64,000 nucleotides of DNA from Flagellimonas sp. MMG031 (GTDB lineage: Bacteria; Bacteroidota; Bacteroidia; Flavobacteriales; Flavobacteriaceae). The stretch lies in the NCBI RefSeq assembly GCF_040112705.1, contig NZ_CP157804.1, forward strand, positions 3,466,001 to 3,530,000, in the 5' to 3' direction. The position numbers and the translations under genes are program-made. This document shows positions 42,634-51,870 of the stretch, one piece after another. The notes beneath the pieces were generated by a model, which was not told the origin of the DNA, did no database searches, and worked only from the letters and a program-made list of their open reading frames with translations. Numbering within the stretch: the first letter of the stretch is position 1; each line of letters begins with the position of its first letter.

Positions 42634-44405
42634 GCCACTTCCTCCGCCAAGAACTGTGCATTGTAAAGGTCGTTGTAGTAACCGCCCTTGTCCAACAATT
42701 CCTTGTGGGTGCCCGTCTCAATGATTTTACCCGCGTCCATCACTATGATTTTATCTGCCTTTTTGATGGTCGCCAAACGGTGCGCTATAATAATAGAGGT
42801 CCTACCTTCGGTTATCTTATCGGTAGCTTGTTGGATCAATTGTTCGGAATAGGTATCTACTGATGATGTAGCCTCATCCAAAATCAAGATACTAGGGTTG
42901 CTCACGTAGGCACGTAAAAAGGCAATCAATTGGCGTTGGCCACTGGAGAGCATGGTGCCCCGTTCCTTCACGTTGTATTGGTAGCCCCCTGGAAGACTCG
43001 AAATAAACTCGTGCACGCCAATCTGTTTGGCCGCTGCCTCTATTTGTTCGGTTGTCACCTTCTCGTCACGGAGCGAAATATTATTGGCAATGGTATCGGC
43101 AAATAGGAAAACGTCCTGCAACACTATCGCAATATGGGAACGCAAGGATTTTAAGGTATAATCCTCCAAGCTTACATCATCCACCAAGATTTTCCCGGAA
43201 TTGATTTCATAGAATCGGTTGAGCAGATTGATGATCGTGGATTTCCCCGCACCCGTGGCACCAACAATGGCAACAGTCTCCCCTGCCTTCACCTTAAAGG
43301 AAATCCCGTGCAGTACTTCCTCATCGGGCACATAGCCAAAATGGACATCCCTAAACTCGATATCACCTTTCACATCTTTCTTCTCCACGGTTCCATTATC
43401 GTCAATATGGCTATCGGTATCCAAAATCTTGAACACACGGTTGGCCGCTACCATTCCCATCTGCAGCGTATTGAACTTATCCGCGATCTGGCGCAATGGC
43501 CGGAACAAGAGATCCATCAAGAAAAAGAAGGCGACAATAGCTCCTTTGTTGTCCATTCCCACATTCTGGATGTTTTGGATGACGCCAAAATAGACCACCA
43601 AGCCAATCCCAATAGAGTTGGATATTTCCGCTACGGGAAAAAATATAGAGTTGTACCAAACGGTCTTCAACCAGGCATTTTGATGCTTTTCGTTGATAAC
43701 ACGAAACTTTTCCTTTTCAATTTCCTCGCGGTTAAAGAGCTGCACGATTTTCATCCCTGCAATACGCTCCTGCACAAAGGAATTTAAGTTGGACACTTGG
43801 GCCCTCACCTCGATGAATGCAACTTTCATCGCTTGTTGAAAAAGACGCGTTGCTATCAAAATTACGGGGAGAATAGCGAACACGATCAACGCCAATTTCC
43901 AGTTGATCACTACCATGATGATGGCGGCAGATAACATCTTCAGGACATCGGCAACAATCATAAAGAATCCTTGGCTAAAGATTTCACCGATACGCTGCAT
44001 ATCGGCGACCGCTCTCGTAACCAATACGCCGATAGAAGAATTATCGAAATAGGTCATTTTAAAGCTGGTCATCTTCTCAAATAGGTTGATTCGAATATCT
44101 CGTATGACCGATTCGCCCAAAAGGTTGGCATAATAGTTAAATAACAACTGCGTGACTACCTGCCCCAACAGAAAGGCCAACATGTAAAGTACATTGGTGA
44201 GCAATTGCCCGCCATCCTTACTTTCCAACGATTGGTTGATAATGGTTTTTACCAACAAGGGTATCCCAATGGCAAATGCGGCGGAGAGGATAGCCACGAT
44301 GGCCACCAACCAAAAAATGCCCCGATAGGGCCTGGTCCGTGAAAAAACCCGTTTAAAAAGGCGAAAATCAAACGCCTTGCCTGCATCATCCTTTTTGCTC
44401 ATCAA
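42630..44405 (-). CDS. ABC transporter, fused permease/ATPase (MsbA-like)
   Basis: 591 aa. A six-helix exporter membrane domain (about residues 20-310) is followed by an ATPase with Walker A GATGAGKST, Q-loop ALVLQD-like IVLQDVFLF, signature LSSGQRQ, Walker B LILDEATSSVD and H-loop IIAHRLAT. Such half-transporters form homodimers and export lipids or drugs. The start overlaps the end of truA by 20 nt, so the genes are co-transcribed. The stop overlaps the DUF3667 gene end on the other strand by 4 nt. Confidence 0.93.
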   Translation of the reverse strand: MMSKKDDAGKAFDFRLFKRVFSRTRPYRGIFWLVAIVAILSAAFAIGIPLLVKTIINQSLESKDGGQLLTNVLYMLAFLLGQVVTQLLFNYYANLLGESVIRDIRINLFEKMTSFKMTYFDNSSIGVLVTRAVADMQRIGEIFSQGFFMIVADVLKMLSAAIIMVVINWKLALIVFAILPVILIATRLFQQAMKVAFIEVRAQVSNLNSFVQERIAGMKIVQLFNREEIEKEKFRVINEKHQNAWLKTVWYNSIFFPVAEISNSIGIGLVVYFGVIQNIQNVGMDNKGAIVAFFFLMDLLFRPLRQIADKFNTLQMGMVAANRVFKILDTDSHIDDNGTVEKKDVKGDIEFRDVHFGYVPDEEVLHGISFKVKAGETVAIVGATGAGKSTIINLLNRFYEINSGKILVDDVSLEDYTLKSLRSHIAIVLQDVFLFADTIANNISLRDEKVTTEQIEAAAKQIGVHEFISSLPGGYQYNVKERGTMLSSGQRQLIAFLRAYVSNPSILILDEATSSVDTYSEQLIQQATDKITEGRTSIIIAHRLATIKKADKIIVMDAGKIIETGTHKELLDKGGYYNDLYNAQFLAEEVA

Positions 44406-45141
44406 AAATTTCTTTTGTGTAGCTAACCTTGGTCAAATATAATCCTTTTGCGGGGACGGAGACGCCTGCCTCTCCCCTATCTTTACTTGCAATTACGTTG
44501 TGGATGTCTTGGGGCGACATTTTCCCCGTGCCAACATCCAACAGTGTACCCACAACTGCACGAACCATATTCCGTAGAAATCTATCTGCCGTGATTGTGA
44601 ACACCCATTTTTCAGAATCGACTTTCCAGTAGGCTTCCCTAACATCACAGTTAAAGGTTTTCACATCGGTATTGGATTTGGAAAAACATTCAAAATCGGT
44701 ATGGTCCAATAGGATTTTGGCTGCTTTGTTCATCGCATCCATATCCAAAGGATACTTTACCCAGTGGGCGTGGTCCCACAAAAAAGGATGTTTCTCCTTC
44801 ACCACCCAATATTCGTAAGTCCGTTCCACAGCATCAAAACGGGCATGGGCATCCTCTGGAACCTGCCGTAGGTGCTGCACCGCAATATCATCGGGCAAAA
44901 AGGCATTCAAACGGTACACCAGCTCTTCCACATCCGAAATACGTTCTACATCAAAATGTGCGAACATCTGCTTGGCATGGACCCCGGCATCAGTCCTTCC
45001 GGCCCCCACCACCTCGATAGTTTCACGGAGCAAGGTGGAAAGGGCCTTTTCCAGTACCTCTTGCACCGTAATGGCATTGGGTTGGTTCTGCCAGCCGTGG
45101 TACGCCTTTCCGAAATAAGAAAATTGGATAAAATATCTCAA
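44386..45141 (-). CDS. truA: tRNA pseudouridine synthase A
   Basis: 251 aa, standard. Modifies uridines 38-40 in tRNA anticodon arms. The catalytic aspartate lies in GAGRTDAGVHAKQ near residue 50, with further blocks FDAVERTYEYWV and FLRNMVRAVVGTLLDVGTG. It is upstream of, and overlaps, the ABC exporter gene; the mpe gene starts divergently 89 bp away. Confidence 0.96.
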   Translation of the reverse strand: MRYFIQFSYFGKAYHGWQNQPNAITVQEVLEKALSTLLRETIEVVGAGRTDAGVHAKQMFAHFDVERISDVEELVYRLNAFLPDDIAVQHLRQVPEDAHARFDAVERTYEYWVVKEKHPFLWDHAHWVKYPLDMDAMNKAAKILLDHTDFECFSKSNTDVKTFNCDVREAYWKVDSEKWVFTITADRFLRNMVRAVVGTLLDVGTGKMSPQDIHNVIASKDRGEAGVSVPAKGLYLTKVSYTKEIFDEQKG

Positions 45142-45229
45142 TGGGATCCCTTACTTTTAAGCCTGTAAAGATAATTGAATCCTTTCCAAACCGAATCCGA
45201 CCTTGGGTTTTTAGCATATTTTTAGCGAA

Positions 45230-45724
45230 ATGACAAAGATTTTATTGCTTTCCGATACGCATGGACATATGGATGAGACCATTCTGAAATATGCCGCCCA
45301 GGCCGACGAAGTTTGGCACGCCGGCGATATTGGGAACCTTTCTGTAACCGATAGATTGAAAGAGTTAAAACCTGTTCGGGGAGTGTTCGGAAACATTGAC
45401 GACCATGTGATTCAAAAAGAGTTTCCGGAAAACAATCGATTTATGTGCGAAGGGGTCGATGTATGGATCACGCACATTGGCGGATACCCCAATCGATACA
45501 ACGTTCGTGTGCTGGACGAAATTAGGAGCAATCCGCCAAAACTTTTTATTTGCGGTCATTCCCATATTCTAAAGGTGATGCATGATAAAAAATTGGGGCT
45601 TTTGCACATGAACCCTGGAGCTTGCGGAAAGCATGGTTTCCATCAAGTGCGAACCATGTTGCGGTTTGTAATCGATGGGGAAAAAATAAGCGATTTGGAG
45701 GTGGTTGAACTTGGAAAAAGATGA
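45230..45724 (+). CDS. YfcE/MJ0936-type metallophosphoesterase
   Basis: 164 aa, normal length for the compact family. Metal ligands are visible in order: LSDTHGHMD (DxH), HAGDIG (GD), FGNIDDH (GNxD/H), GHSHILKV (GHSH). It hydrolyses phosphodiesters with two metal ions; the substrate is unknown. The stop overlaps the PqqB-like gene by 4 nt (ATGA). Confidence 0.92.
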   Translation: MTKILLLSDTHGHMDETILKYAAQADEVWHAGDIGNLSVTDRLKELKPVRGVFGNIDDHVIQKEFPENNRFMCEGVDVWITHIGGYPNRYNVRVLDEIRSNPPKLFICGHSHILKVMHDKKLGLLHMNPGACGKHGFHQVRTMLRFVIDGEKISDLEVVELGKR

Positions 45725-46674
45725 AAATGAAATACCTGATAATTCTTTTTTTTGGTATTTGGGTCAGTTGCAATAGTGTAAATGCCCAAAAGGACTCCCA
45801 TGGTCATTCCAAACATCCATCGCTTTATGTTTTGGGAACGGTTCAGGATGGAGGAAGCCCTCATATTGGGTGTCAAAAATCGTGCTGCGAAGGGCTGTTT
45901 AAAAATCCTGACCCTACACGTAAAGTAGTATCCTTGGGTGTGGTAGACCATCTAAACCAAAAAAGCTATCTTTTTGAAGCTACCCCAGATTTACCCTCCC
46001 AATTAAAATTGTTGAAAGAGAGAAACAACCTCAACCAAGAGGTTCCTGATGGCATTTTTATTACCCATGCCCACATTGGCCACTATACCGGCTTAATGTA
46101 CTTGGGCCGAGAGTCCCTTGGCAGCAAGAGAGTTCCCGTGTATGCAATGCCCAAAATGAAACGGTTCCTGGAAACCAATGGACCATGGAGTCAGCTTGTA
46201 AAATTGAACAATATTTCCATTCAGTCCATTCAGAATGAAAAAACAATCCAACTTACCCAAGATTTAAGTGTGATTCCATTTACGGTTCCGCATAGGGATG
46301 AATATTCGGAAACGGTGGGCTTTAAAATCATCGGCCCCAACAAATCTGTCTTGTTTATTCCCGATATTGACAAGTGGTCCAAATGGGAAAAGGACATATT
46401 GAATGAAATCAAAGCTGTAGATCTGGCATTTCTGGATGCTACCTTTTTTGATGGCCCAGAAATCAATTCGAGAAACATTGCAGAAATCCCGCATCCCTTT
46501 GTCGTGGAAAGTATGGAATTGCTAAAGGATTTGCCCCAAGTGGAGAAATCCAAGGTATACTTTATACATTTTAACCATACCAACGCACTTTTGGACACCA
46601 CTAGTCCAGCTTATAAAAAAGTAATTGACTCTGGTTTCAACATGGCCACTTTTGGCTCAAGATTTAAACTGTAA
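45721..46674 (+). CDS. Secreted PqqB-like MBL-fold hydrolase
   Basis: 317 aa with a signal peptide; the N-terminus has WVSCNSVNAQ, so lipidation at Cys16 or cleavage after NAQ are both possible. The mature part starts like PqqB: LYVLGTVQDGGSPHIGC with a CxxxCC-like cysteine cluster, then THAHIGHYTGLMYLGRE (the PqqB form of the HxHxDH metal site), VPHRDE, and FIPDIDKW. PqqB works in pyrroloquinoline quinone biosynthesis, but no other pqq gene is in the window, so another exported hydrolase function is likely. Overlaps the phosphoesterase gene by 4 nt. Confidence 0.85.
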   Translation: MKMKYLIILFFGIWVSCNSVNAQKDSHGHSKHPSLYVLGTVQDGGSPHIGCQKSCCEGLFKNPDPTRKVVSLGVVDHLNQKSYLFEATPDLPSQLKLLKERNNLNQEVPDGIFITHAHIGHYTGLMYLGRESLGSKRVPVYAMPKMKRFLETNGPWSQLVKLNNISIQSIQNEKTIQLTQDLSVIPFTVPHRDEYSETVGFKIIGPNKSVLFIPDIDKWSKWEKDILNEIKAVDLAFLDATFFDGPEINSRNIAEIPHPFVVESMELLKDLPQVEKSKVYFIHFNHTNALLDTTSPAYKKVIDSGFNMATFGSRFKL

Positions 46675-46686
46675 CCCAACAACATA

Positions 46687-46714
46687 AAAACCCCGGCCAA
46701 GGCCAGGGTTTTTT
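46687..46714. terminator. Terminator between PqqB-like and DUF4293 genes
   Basis: AAAACCC (46687-46693) and GGCC (46695-46698) pair with GGCC (46701-46704) and GGGTTTT (46706-46712), one C/A mismatch, followed by T; probably bidirectional. Confidence 0.75.
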
Positions 46715-46741
46715 CGCACTAATACTACTAAGATGTTAGGT

Positions 46742-47152
46742 TCAACGTAAGCGATCCACAGATTTTACAAGATCTTCATCCTTTTTGATAGCCCTGTTGG
46801 CCAGGACCAGAAAAACGATAGAAAATACAGGAATCAGCATCCCAATACCCTTCTCAGAAACCACAGTTTCTCCGGATAAGCTTAGCGATCGATAAACGAA
46901 AAATCCTAGTAAAAAAAGGTTCAATATCATATTCAATCTGTTTACCACAAATTGATTTTGTCTTTTCTTGTACATCACAATCGACACAACGGCCAAAACG
47001 GTCACTATGTAAAAAACAAGGCTCACCAGCACTTCGTCTTGGGCAAACACCTCTTTTCCGCCAACTTCCACCCATAAATTCAAAAAGAACGGCAGTATGC
47101 CCGAAACAAGGCCTACTATGAGCAAATATAACGTCTGGATTCGTTGAATCAT
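46742..47152 (-). CDS. DUF4293 membrane protein
   Basis: 136 aa with four membrane helices at about residues 6-25, 42-60, 70-88 and 102-118. The start MIQRIQTLYLLI and the loop KKRQNQFVVNRLN match the DUF4293 family found in Bacteroidota. Function unknown. It is divergent from rho, with 191 bp between the starts, a spacing often seen for this pair in Flavobacteriia (from memory). Confidence 0.78.
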   Translation of the reverse strand: MIQRIQTLYLLIVGLVSGILPFFLNLWVEVGGKEVFAQDEVLVSLVFYIVTVLAVVSIVMYKKRQNQFVVNRLNMILNLFLLGFFVYRSLSLSGETVVSEKGIGMLIPVFSIVFLVLANRAIKKDEDLVKSVDRLR

Positions 47153-47343
47153 TGCAAAATTTGATTTCCAATGGCAAAAATAGGCGTCTTTTTGAGAAAT
47201 GAGGGCTTATTCTTGAAAAATAATTTGTATTATTGTGCAGTTATTAGCAAGCACCTACCAAGAAATTCTTTTCTCCAGTAGCATCCAAAATAACCCTTAC
47301 TTCATATTAAGAATCACACAAGTTTAACTTATTTCTTTACTTA

Positions 47344-48957
47344 ATGTTCGAGATTTCAGATCTAAAAGCTAAAAAGCTTCCTGAGTTGCAAGAGATTGCA
47401 AAAGAACTCAATGTTCCCAAATTCAAAACCTTGAAAAAACTGGACCTGGTATACCAAATATTGGATGTGCAGGCCTCCAACCCAAAAGCCGTGGCAGAAA
47501 CCGTAGCCACAACAACTGCGGACGACAAACCAGAGCCAAAACAAAAAAGAGCCAGGACCCCTCGTCCGAAAAAGACCGAGGCAAATGACAACAAAGGGGA
47601 TGCGCCCGAAAAAGCTCCACAGAAAAGAGAGCCTCGAAACAAAAAGGATGATTCCAAAGGGCAAAGTCCGCAACAAAAAAAGGACAACAAACCCCAGAAC
47701 AACAATAATAACAACTCCCAGAAGAACCAAAGCAACAGGAGAAGCAACAATAACAACCAACAAAATAAGGGCCACCACGACAAAAAGAACAGCAATTTTG
47801 ACAAGGACCTGAAAAATAGGTATAAAGAGCCTGAGTTCGAATTTGACAGCATTATCGAAAGTGAAGGTGTACTGGACATTATGCAGGATGGGTACGGATT
47901 CCTAAGGTCTTCCGATTACAATTACCTTTCTTCTCCCGACGATATTTACGTTTCCCAATCACAAATACGATTGTTCGGACTAAAATCCGGCGACACCATT
48001 TTGGGGAACATCCGCCCTCCCAAGGAAGGGGAAAAATATTTTCCATTGATCAAGGTGAACAAAATCAATGGCCTAGATCCCCAAGTAGTGAGGGACAGGG
48101 TAGCATTTGAGCACCTTACGCCATTGTTTCCTAAGGAAAAGTTCAAATTGGCGGAAAAACAGAGTACGATTTCAACCAGAATCATGGATTTGTTCTCCCC
48201 TATTGGAAAAGGACAAAGGGGAATGATCGTTTCCCAGCCCAAAACGGGTAAGACCATGTTGTTGAAGGATATTGCCAACGCTATTGCCGCTAACCATCCA
48301 GAGGTATATCAAATCATCCTATTGATTGATGAACGCCCAGAAGAGGTTACCGATATGCAACGTAACGTGCGTGGCGAGGTGGTAGCTTCTACTTTTGACA
48401 AAGAGGCCACCGAACACGTTAGGGTTGCCAACATTGTTTTGGACAAAGCGAAAAGATTGGTGGAATGCGGTCACGATGTAGTAATCCTTTTGGATTCCAT
48501 CACCCGTTTGGCGAGAGCCTACAACACCGTGCAGCCAGCTTCTGGTAAGGTTTTGAGTGGTGGTGTGGATGCCAATGCACTGCATAAACCCAAACGTTTC
48601 TTTGGAGCTGCCCGTAATATCGAAAATGGAGGTTCACTATCCATTATTGCTACGGCATTGACAGAGACCGGTTCCAAAATGGACGAAGTTATTTTTGAAG
48701 AATTCAAGGGTACAGGTAATATGGAACTTCAATTGGATAGAAGAATTTCCAACCGAAGGATTTTCCCTGCCATCGACCTTATTTCTTCATCAACACGAAG
48801 GGACGACCTTCTGTTGGACGAAAATACGATTCAACGTATGTGGATCTTGCGCAAGTATCTTGCCGACATGAACCCAATTGAAGCCATGGAGTTTATGGAG
48901 CAGCGCATAAAGCAAACCAAGAACAACGAGGAGTTTTTGCTCACCATGAACGAGTAA
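47344..48957 (+). CDS. rho: Transcription termination factor Rho with Asn/Gln-rich insert
   Basis: 537 aa, over 100 residues longer than E. coli Rho. Residues 1-45 are the Rho-N domain ([18 protein letters not shown]), then 46-160 is a low-complexity, basic insert with a polyasparagine tract around 118-145, then the RNA-binding fold ([36 protein letters not shown]), and the ATPase with Walker [14 protein letters not shown] and Walker [17 protein letters not shown]. The insert is a known feature of Bacteroidota Rho. A terminator hairpin lies at 48988-49016. Confidence 0.96.
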   Translation: MFEISDLKAKKLPELQEIAKELNVPKFKTLKKLDLVYQILDVQASNPKAVAETVATTTADDKPEPKQKRARTPRPKKTEANDNKGDAPEKAPQKREPRNKKDDSKGQSPQQKKDNKPQNNNNNNSQKNQSNRRSNNNNQQNKGHHDKKNSNFDKDLKNRYKEPEFEFDSIIESEGVLDIMQDGYGFLRSSDYNYLSSPDDIYVSQSQIRLFGLKSGDTILGNIRPPKEGEKYFPLIKVNKINGLDPQVVRDRVAFEHLTPLFPKEKFKLAEKQSTISTRIMDLFSPIGKGQRGMIVSQPKTGKTMLLKDIANAIAANHPEVYQIILLIDERPEEVTDMQRNVRGEVVASTFDKEATEHVRVANIVLDKAKRLVECGHDVVILLDSITRLARAYNTVQPASGKVLSGGVDANALHKPKRFFGAARNIENGGSLSIIATALTETGSKMDEVIFEEFKGTGNMELQLDRRISNRRIFPAIDLISSSTRRDDLLLDENTIQRMWILRKYLADMNPIEAMEFMEQRIKQTKNNEEFLLTMNE

Positions 48958-48987
48958 AAATCGTTCCATAACAACTAAAAATCATAG

Positions 48988-49016
48988 ACCCTTCAATTTG
49001 CTTTGAAGGGTTTTTT
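48988..49016 (+). terminator. Terminator of rho
   Basis: ACCCTTCAA (48988-48996) pairs with TTGAAGGGT (49003-49011), followed by a T-run. Confidence 0.8.
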
Positions 49017-49087
49017 GTTGAGTCAATTTATAGAAAAGGCATATCTTTATTTCGGTTTCCTCAAAACTGAACTTAAAACACTTTACT

Positions 49088-49735
49088 ATGAATCACAACA
49101 AAAAGGCCTTGCTCGCTATTTTTGGCGCATCATTGCTATTCATCGGGTCCTGTCAACAAGGTCCAAAAAAGGATGAGCCTACCGAACCGACACCTGAAAA
49201 AGTATCGCCTCCAGAGGGCATCATATCCCTGGAAGAATCCAAATCCCTTTACGACAATTATACCCGGAACAGGGTGGCTATGATCGAACAATTTGAAACG
49301 GAGCAAAATCCGGACGAAAAGTTTATTCCCGCCCGTTTCACCGCTTTCACCTATGCCGACATGAAACAATACATGGCCTATGTGGAGCAGGAAGCTGAAG
49401 CTGCCGGCGTTGAAGTAGCTTCGCTACGCTTGTATTTTGCCAATTATCCCAACAAGCCCGATTTTCCCGATGGAAAAAAGGTCGTACATCCGAGACAAAA
49501 TTCCATTTTTATAGTACCTACCACTATGATGGATGGCAAGGAATATGGCTTTTACATTGCTGCGGATGGAAAGGCAAAACCCATTAAAGATGTGGTGGGA
49601 AGCCCAGAAGATGGCGGAATGCAAGAAGCCAACACTTCCAAGGCAAGTATGGTGCCCGCTCTTTTTCAAAATGGTGACCGAAGCTTGAACCTTAACCATG
49701 GAGGTTCTGGACCGCCCCCATACACCGATTTTTAA
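49088..49735 (+). CDS. Lipoprotein of unknown function
   Basis: 215 aa. SPII signal with lipobox IGSC near residue 22, followed by a Glu/Pro/Thr linker (GPKKDEPTEPTPEKVSPPEG). The folded part (LRLYFANYPNKPDFPDGKKV, NSIFIVPTTMMDGKEYGFYI) is a small alpha/beta domain; the C-terminus NHGGSGPPPYTDF is unusual. No family named with confidence. It is upstream of the two paralogous membrane protein genes by 10 bp and may form an operon with the first. Confidence 0.6.
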   Translation: MNHNKKALLAIFGASLLFIGSCQQGPKKDEPTEPTPEKVSPPEGIISLEESKSLYDNYTRNRVAMIEQFETEQNPDEKFIPARFTAFTYADMKQYMAYVEQEAEAAGVEVASLRLYFANYPNKPDFPDGKKVVHPRQNSIFIVPTTMMDGKEYGFYIAADGKAKPIKDVVGSPEDGGMQEANTSKASMVPALFQNGDRSLNLNHGGSGPPPYTDF

Positions 49736-49745
49736 ATAAGGGAAC

Positions 49746-50435
49746 ATGCCAACAGAGCTCCTGGATTATCTGACCGAGCACTTCTATGTGCCGCTATACC
49801 TCGTAACATGGATAGCGGCCATTGTACGGTACCGAAGGTATTTCGACACCCCGTTGAAATACTTCCCGATGATTATCATTTACACTTTTTTTACAGAGCT
49901 CTTAGGCGTGCTCATCAAGTACAACAACAATTTCCAATTTTTCTCAGATGGAAGGTATGCTTGGCACAATGTCATTATTTACAATGTGTACCAGCTTGTC
50001 TTCTTTATCTTCTTTTTTGGGGTTTATCAAAAGGTACTTCATAACCAAGGTCTAAAAAAACAGATCGGATATTTAATGGGAATCTGTGGATTGTCATACC
50101 TTGTAAATGCCATAGCCTACAATCCATTGCACAATCAAATGACCTATGCACATATCATCGGCTCGGTGATGATGGTCTACATCGTACTTTCCTACTTCAG
50201 GGAAAAGCAGTTGGAGCAGTTGCCTCAGCCCTTAAAATATAATTTAATGTTTTGGGTCAGCACAGGTATTCTCGTTTTTTATTCACTTTTCCCGATCATT
50301 TCCACTATTTATCTTTTGGACCTCAACATTGGGGTTCAGGTATACTTTAGACCCTTGTTACTTACCGCCATAGCCCTAATGTACCTAATTATCATATTTG
50401 GGCTAATGATAGGCAAAAGAAAGGCTTTTCGATAA
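49746..50435 (+). CDS. Seven-helix membrane protein, paralog A
   Basis: 229 aa with about seven hydrophobic segments (near 14-30, 38-58, 78-97, 105-125, 135-152, 165-185, 200-220). Conserved with the next gene are FDTPxKYxPM, YTFxTELLG, YNVIIYNxY-like NVIIYNVYQ, QPLKYNLMFWxS and a KRKAFR end. There is no cytoplasmic enzyme domain. It resembles the membrane-sensor half of histidine kinases in layout, but function is unknown. It lies 10 bp after the lipoprotein gene, and a terminator follows. Confidence 0.6.
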   Translation: MPTELLDYLTEHFYVPLYLVTWIAAIVRYRRYFDTPLKYFPMIIIYTFFTELLGVLIKYNNNFQFFSDGRYAWHNVIIYNVYQLVFFIFFFGVYQKVLHNQGLKKQIGYLMGICGLSYLVNAIAYNPLHNQMTYAHIIGSVMMVYIVLSYFREKQLEQLPQPLKYNLMFWVSTGILVFYSLFPIISTIYLLDLNIGVQVYFRPLLLTAIALMYLIIIFGLMIGKRKAFR

Positions 50436-50460
50436 GCATAATGATACAAGTTCCAAAAGA

Positions 50461-50484
50461 AAGCCTCCCTCGTGGAGGCTTTTT
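50461..50484 (+). terminator. Terminator between the two paralogs
   Basis: AAGCCTCC (50461-50468) pairs with GGAGGCTT (50474-50481), followed by T. The two paralogs are therefore separate transcription units despite being adjacent. Confidence 0.8.
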
Positions 50485-50539
50485 ATGTATTTTTACGAAC
50501 ACAGAAAACTACTGACAGCCAATCAGGTAGCCCATACCC

Positions 50540-51226
50540 ATGGAGGAACTATTTAAATTTCTTAGCGAGCAGTACATCATTCCCTTCTACCTGATTGTGT
50601 GGCTTGTGGCCATGTCCCGTTACCACACGTATTTTGACACCCCCATGAAGTATTACCCCATGTACCTCATGTACACGTTTTTAACAGAATTGTTGGGATA
50701 TTTCATCAAATTCCATGATGAGTTTCAAGTGGTGAGCGACAGTAATTACGATTGGTACAACGTAATCATCTACAATATTTATTCCGTGATTTCATTTGCG
50801 TTTTTCTATTACCTCTATTGGCGCTTGGTAAAGACGGACAAATACAAAAAATGGATCATTGTAGGTGCCGTGACGAGCCTTGGTTCCTACGGACTAAGCC
50901 TTTTCTTTCAAGATCCGTTTTATTCCAACCTCTATTACGCAGATCTCGTGGCGTCCATGATACTTTTATTTGTGATTTGGCTCTATTTTAAAGAAAAAAG
51001 GAACGAGACCCATCCTCAACCTATGAAGTATAACCTAATGTTCTGGACCAGTTTGGGACTGGTGGTTTTCCATGTCTTCTTTCCCTATCTCATCCTGATT
51101 GGTTACGAGGCACCAAAAATATGGGTACAATATCGTTTACGAAGCATACTATGGGTATTGATACTGTTTATGTACGGCTCCTTTCTAATCGGGGTACTCA
51201 CTCATAAAAGGAGGGCATTTAGATAA
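50540..51226 (+). CDS. Seven-helix membrane protein, paralog B
   Basis: 228 aa, collinear with the previous gene: YFDTPMKYYPMYLMYTFLTE, NVIIYNIYSVISF, HPQPMKYNLMFWTSLG and the end KRRAFR. Seven hydrophobic segments at equivalent places. It is a tandem duplicate that has diverged mostly in helices 3 to 5. Function unknown. It is convergent with rpsT; the terminator at 51236-51265 lies between. Confidence 0.6.
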   Translation: MEELFKFLSEQYIIPFYLIVWLVAMSRYHTYFDTPMKYYPMYLMYTFLTELLGYFIKFHDEFQVVSDSNYDWYNVIIYNIYSVISFAFFYYLYWRLVKTDKYKKWIIVGAVTSLGSYGLSLFFQDPFYSNLYYADLVASMILLFVIWLYFKEKRNETHPQPMKYNLMFWTSLGLVVFHVFFPYLILIGYEAPKIWVQYRLRSILWVLILFMYGSFLIGVLTHKRRAFR

Positions 51227-51235
51227 TATCACAAC

Positions 51236-51265
51236 AAAAAAAGCGTCCCCATTATGGAGACGCTT
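51236..51265 (-). terminator. Terminator of rpsT
   Basis: On the minus strand AAGCGTC (51259-51265 complement) pairs with GACGCTT (51241-51247 complement) and is followed by a T-run (A-run 51234-51240 on the plus strand). Confidence 0.75.
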
Positions 51266-51291
51266 GATGCTATTTAAAAAATGATTCAAGA

Positions 51292-51543
51292 TTACATTCC
51301 TGCAACCTGGGTCATTAATTTGCTCTTAAGGTTGGCCGCCTTGTTGCTGTGGATGATATTTTTCTTGGCCAATTTATCGATCATGCCAACAACAGTAGGC
51401 AACAAAGCTTCAGCAGCTTTCTTGTCTTCTTCGTTACGCAATTTTTTGATGGCATTACGCACGGTTTTGTGCTGATACCTGTTACGCAAACGTACTGCTT
51501 CGTTTCTTCTGATTCTCTTTAATGCTGACTTATGGTTTGCCAT
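51292..51543 (-). CDS. rpsT: 30S ribosomal protein S20
   Basis: 83 aa, very basic and helical: [34 protein letters not shown] and the end [10 protein letters not shown]. It binds the 16S rRNA 5' domain at the bottom of the 30S subunit. It directly follows the two tRNA-Glu genes on the minus strand (36 bp). Confidence 0.95.
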   Translation of the reverse strand: MANHKSALKRIRRNEAVRLRNRYQHKTVRNAIKKLRNEEDKKAAEALLPTVVGMIDKLAKKNIIHSNKAANLKSKLMTQVAGM

Positions 51544-51578
51544 TGCTTACAATTAATTCTTTCTAAAAACTTTCTTTG

Positions 51579-51650
51579 TAGCCCGTAGGGGAATCGAACC
51601 CCTGTTACCAGGATGAAAACCTGGCGTCCTAACCCCTAGACGAACGGGCC
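51579..51650 (-). tRNA. tRNA-Glu (anticodon TTC), copy 1
   Basis: 72 nt; acceptor GGCCCGT/ACGGGCT, anticodon stem CCAGG/CCTGG with loop TTTTCAT (TTC), T stem CAGGG-type CAGGGG. CCA not encoded. Identical in sequence to the copy at 51718-51789. Confidence 0.95.
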
Positions 51651-51717
51651 ATTATGTCAATATAAGGTTTGAACGTTAAGGCTCAAAATAAGCAAATTTC
51701 GCTTAAACCTTCTTTTG

Positions 51718-51789
51718 TAGCCCGTAGGGGAATCGAACCCCTGTTACCAGGATGAAAACCTGGCGTCCTAACCCCTAGACGAACGGGCC
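51718..51789 (-). tRNA. tRNA-Glu (anticodon TTC), copy 2
   Basis: Identical to the first copy across all 72 nt, separated by 67 bp of AT-rich spacer. The identity extends only a few bases beyond the gene on the 5' side (CATAAT on the minus strand), so it is a gene-scale duplication maintained by conversion or selection. Confidence 0.95.
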
Positions 51790-51870
51790 ATTATGCTTGC
51801 ATAATTGCGGATGCAAAAATACAACTATTTTTAAGTCTTGCAACAGTATTTTTTATTTTTTGCAAGCTGC

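Noticed and set aside
47337-47879. Minus-strand frames opposite the rho insert (hydrophobic Leu/Phe-rich)
   Set aside because: They are the reverse complement of the Asn/Lys-rich codons of rho, which produce artificial Leu/Phe runs.
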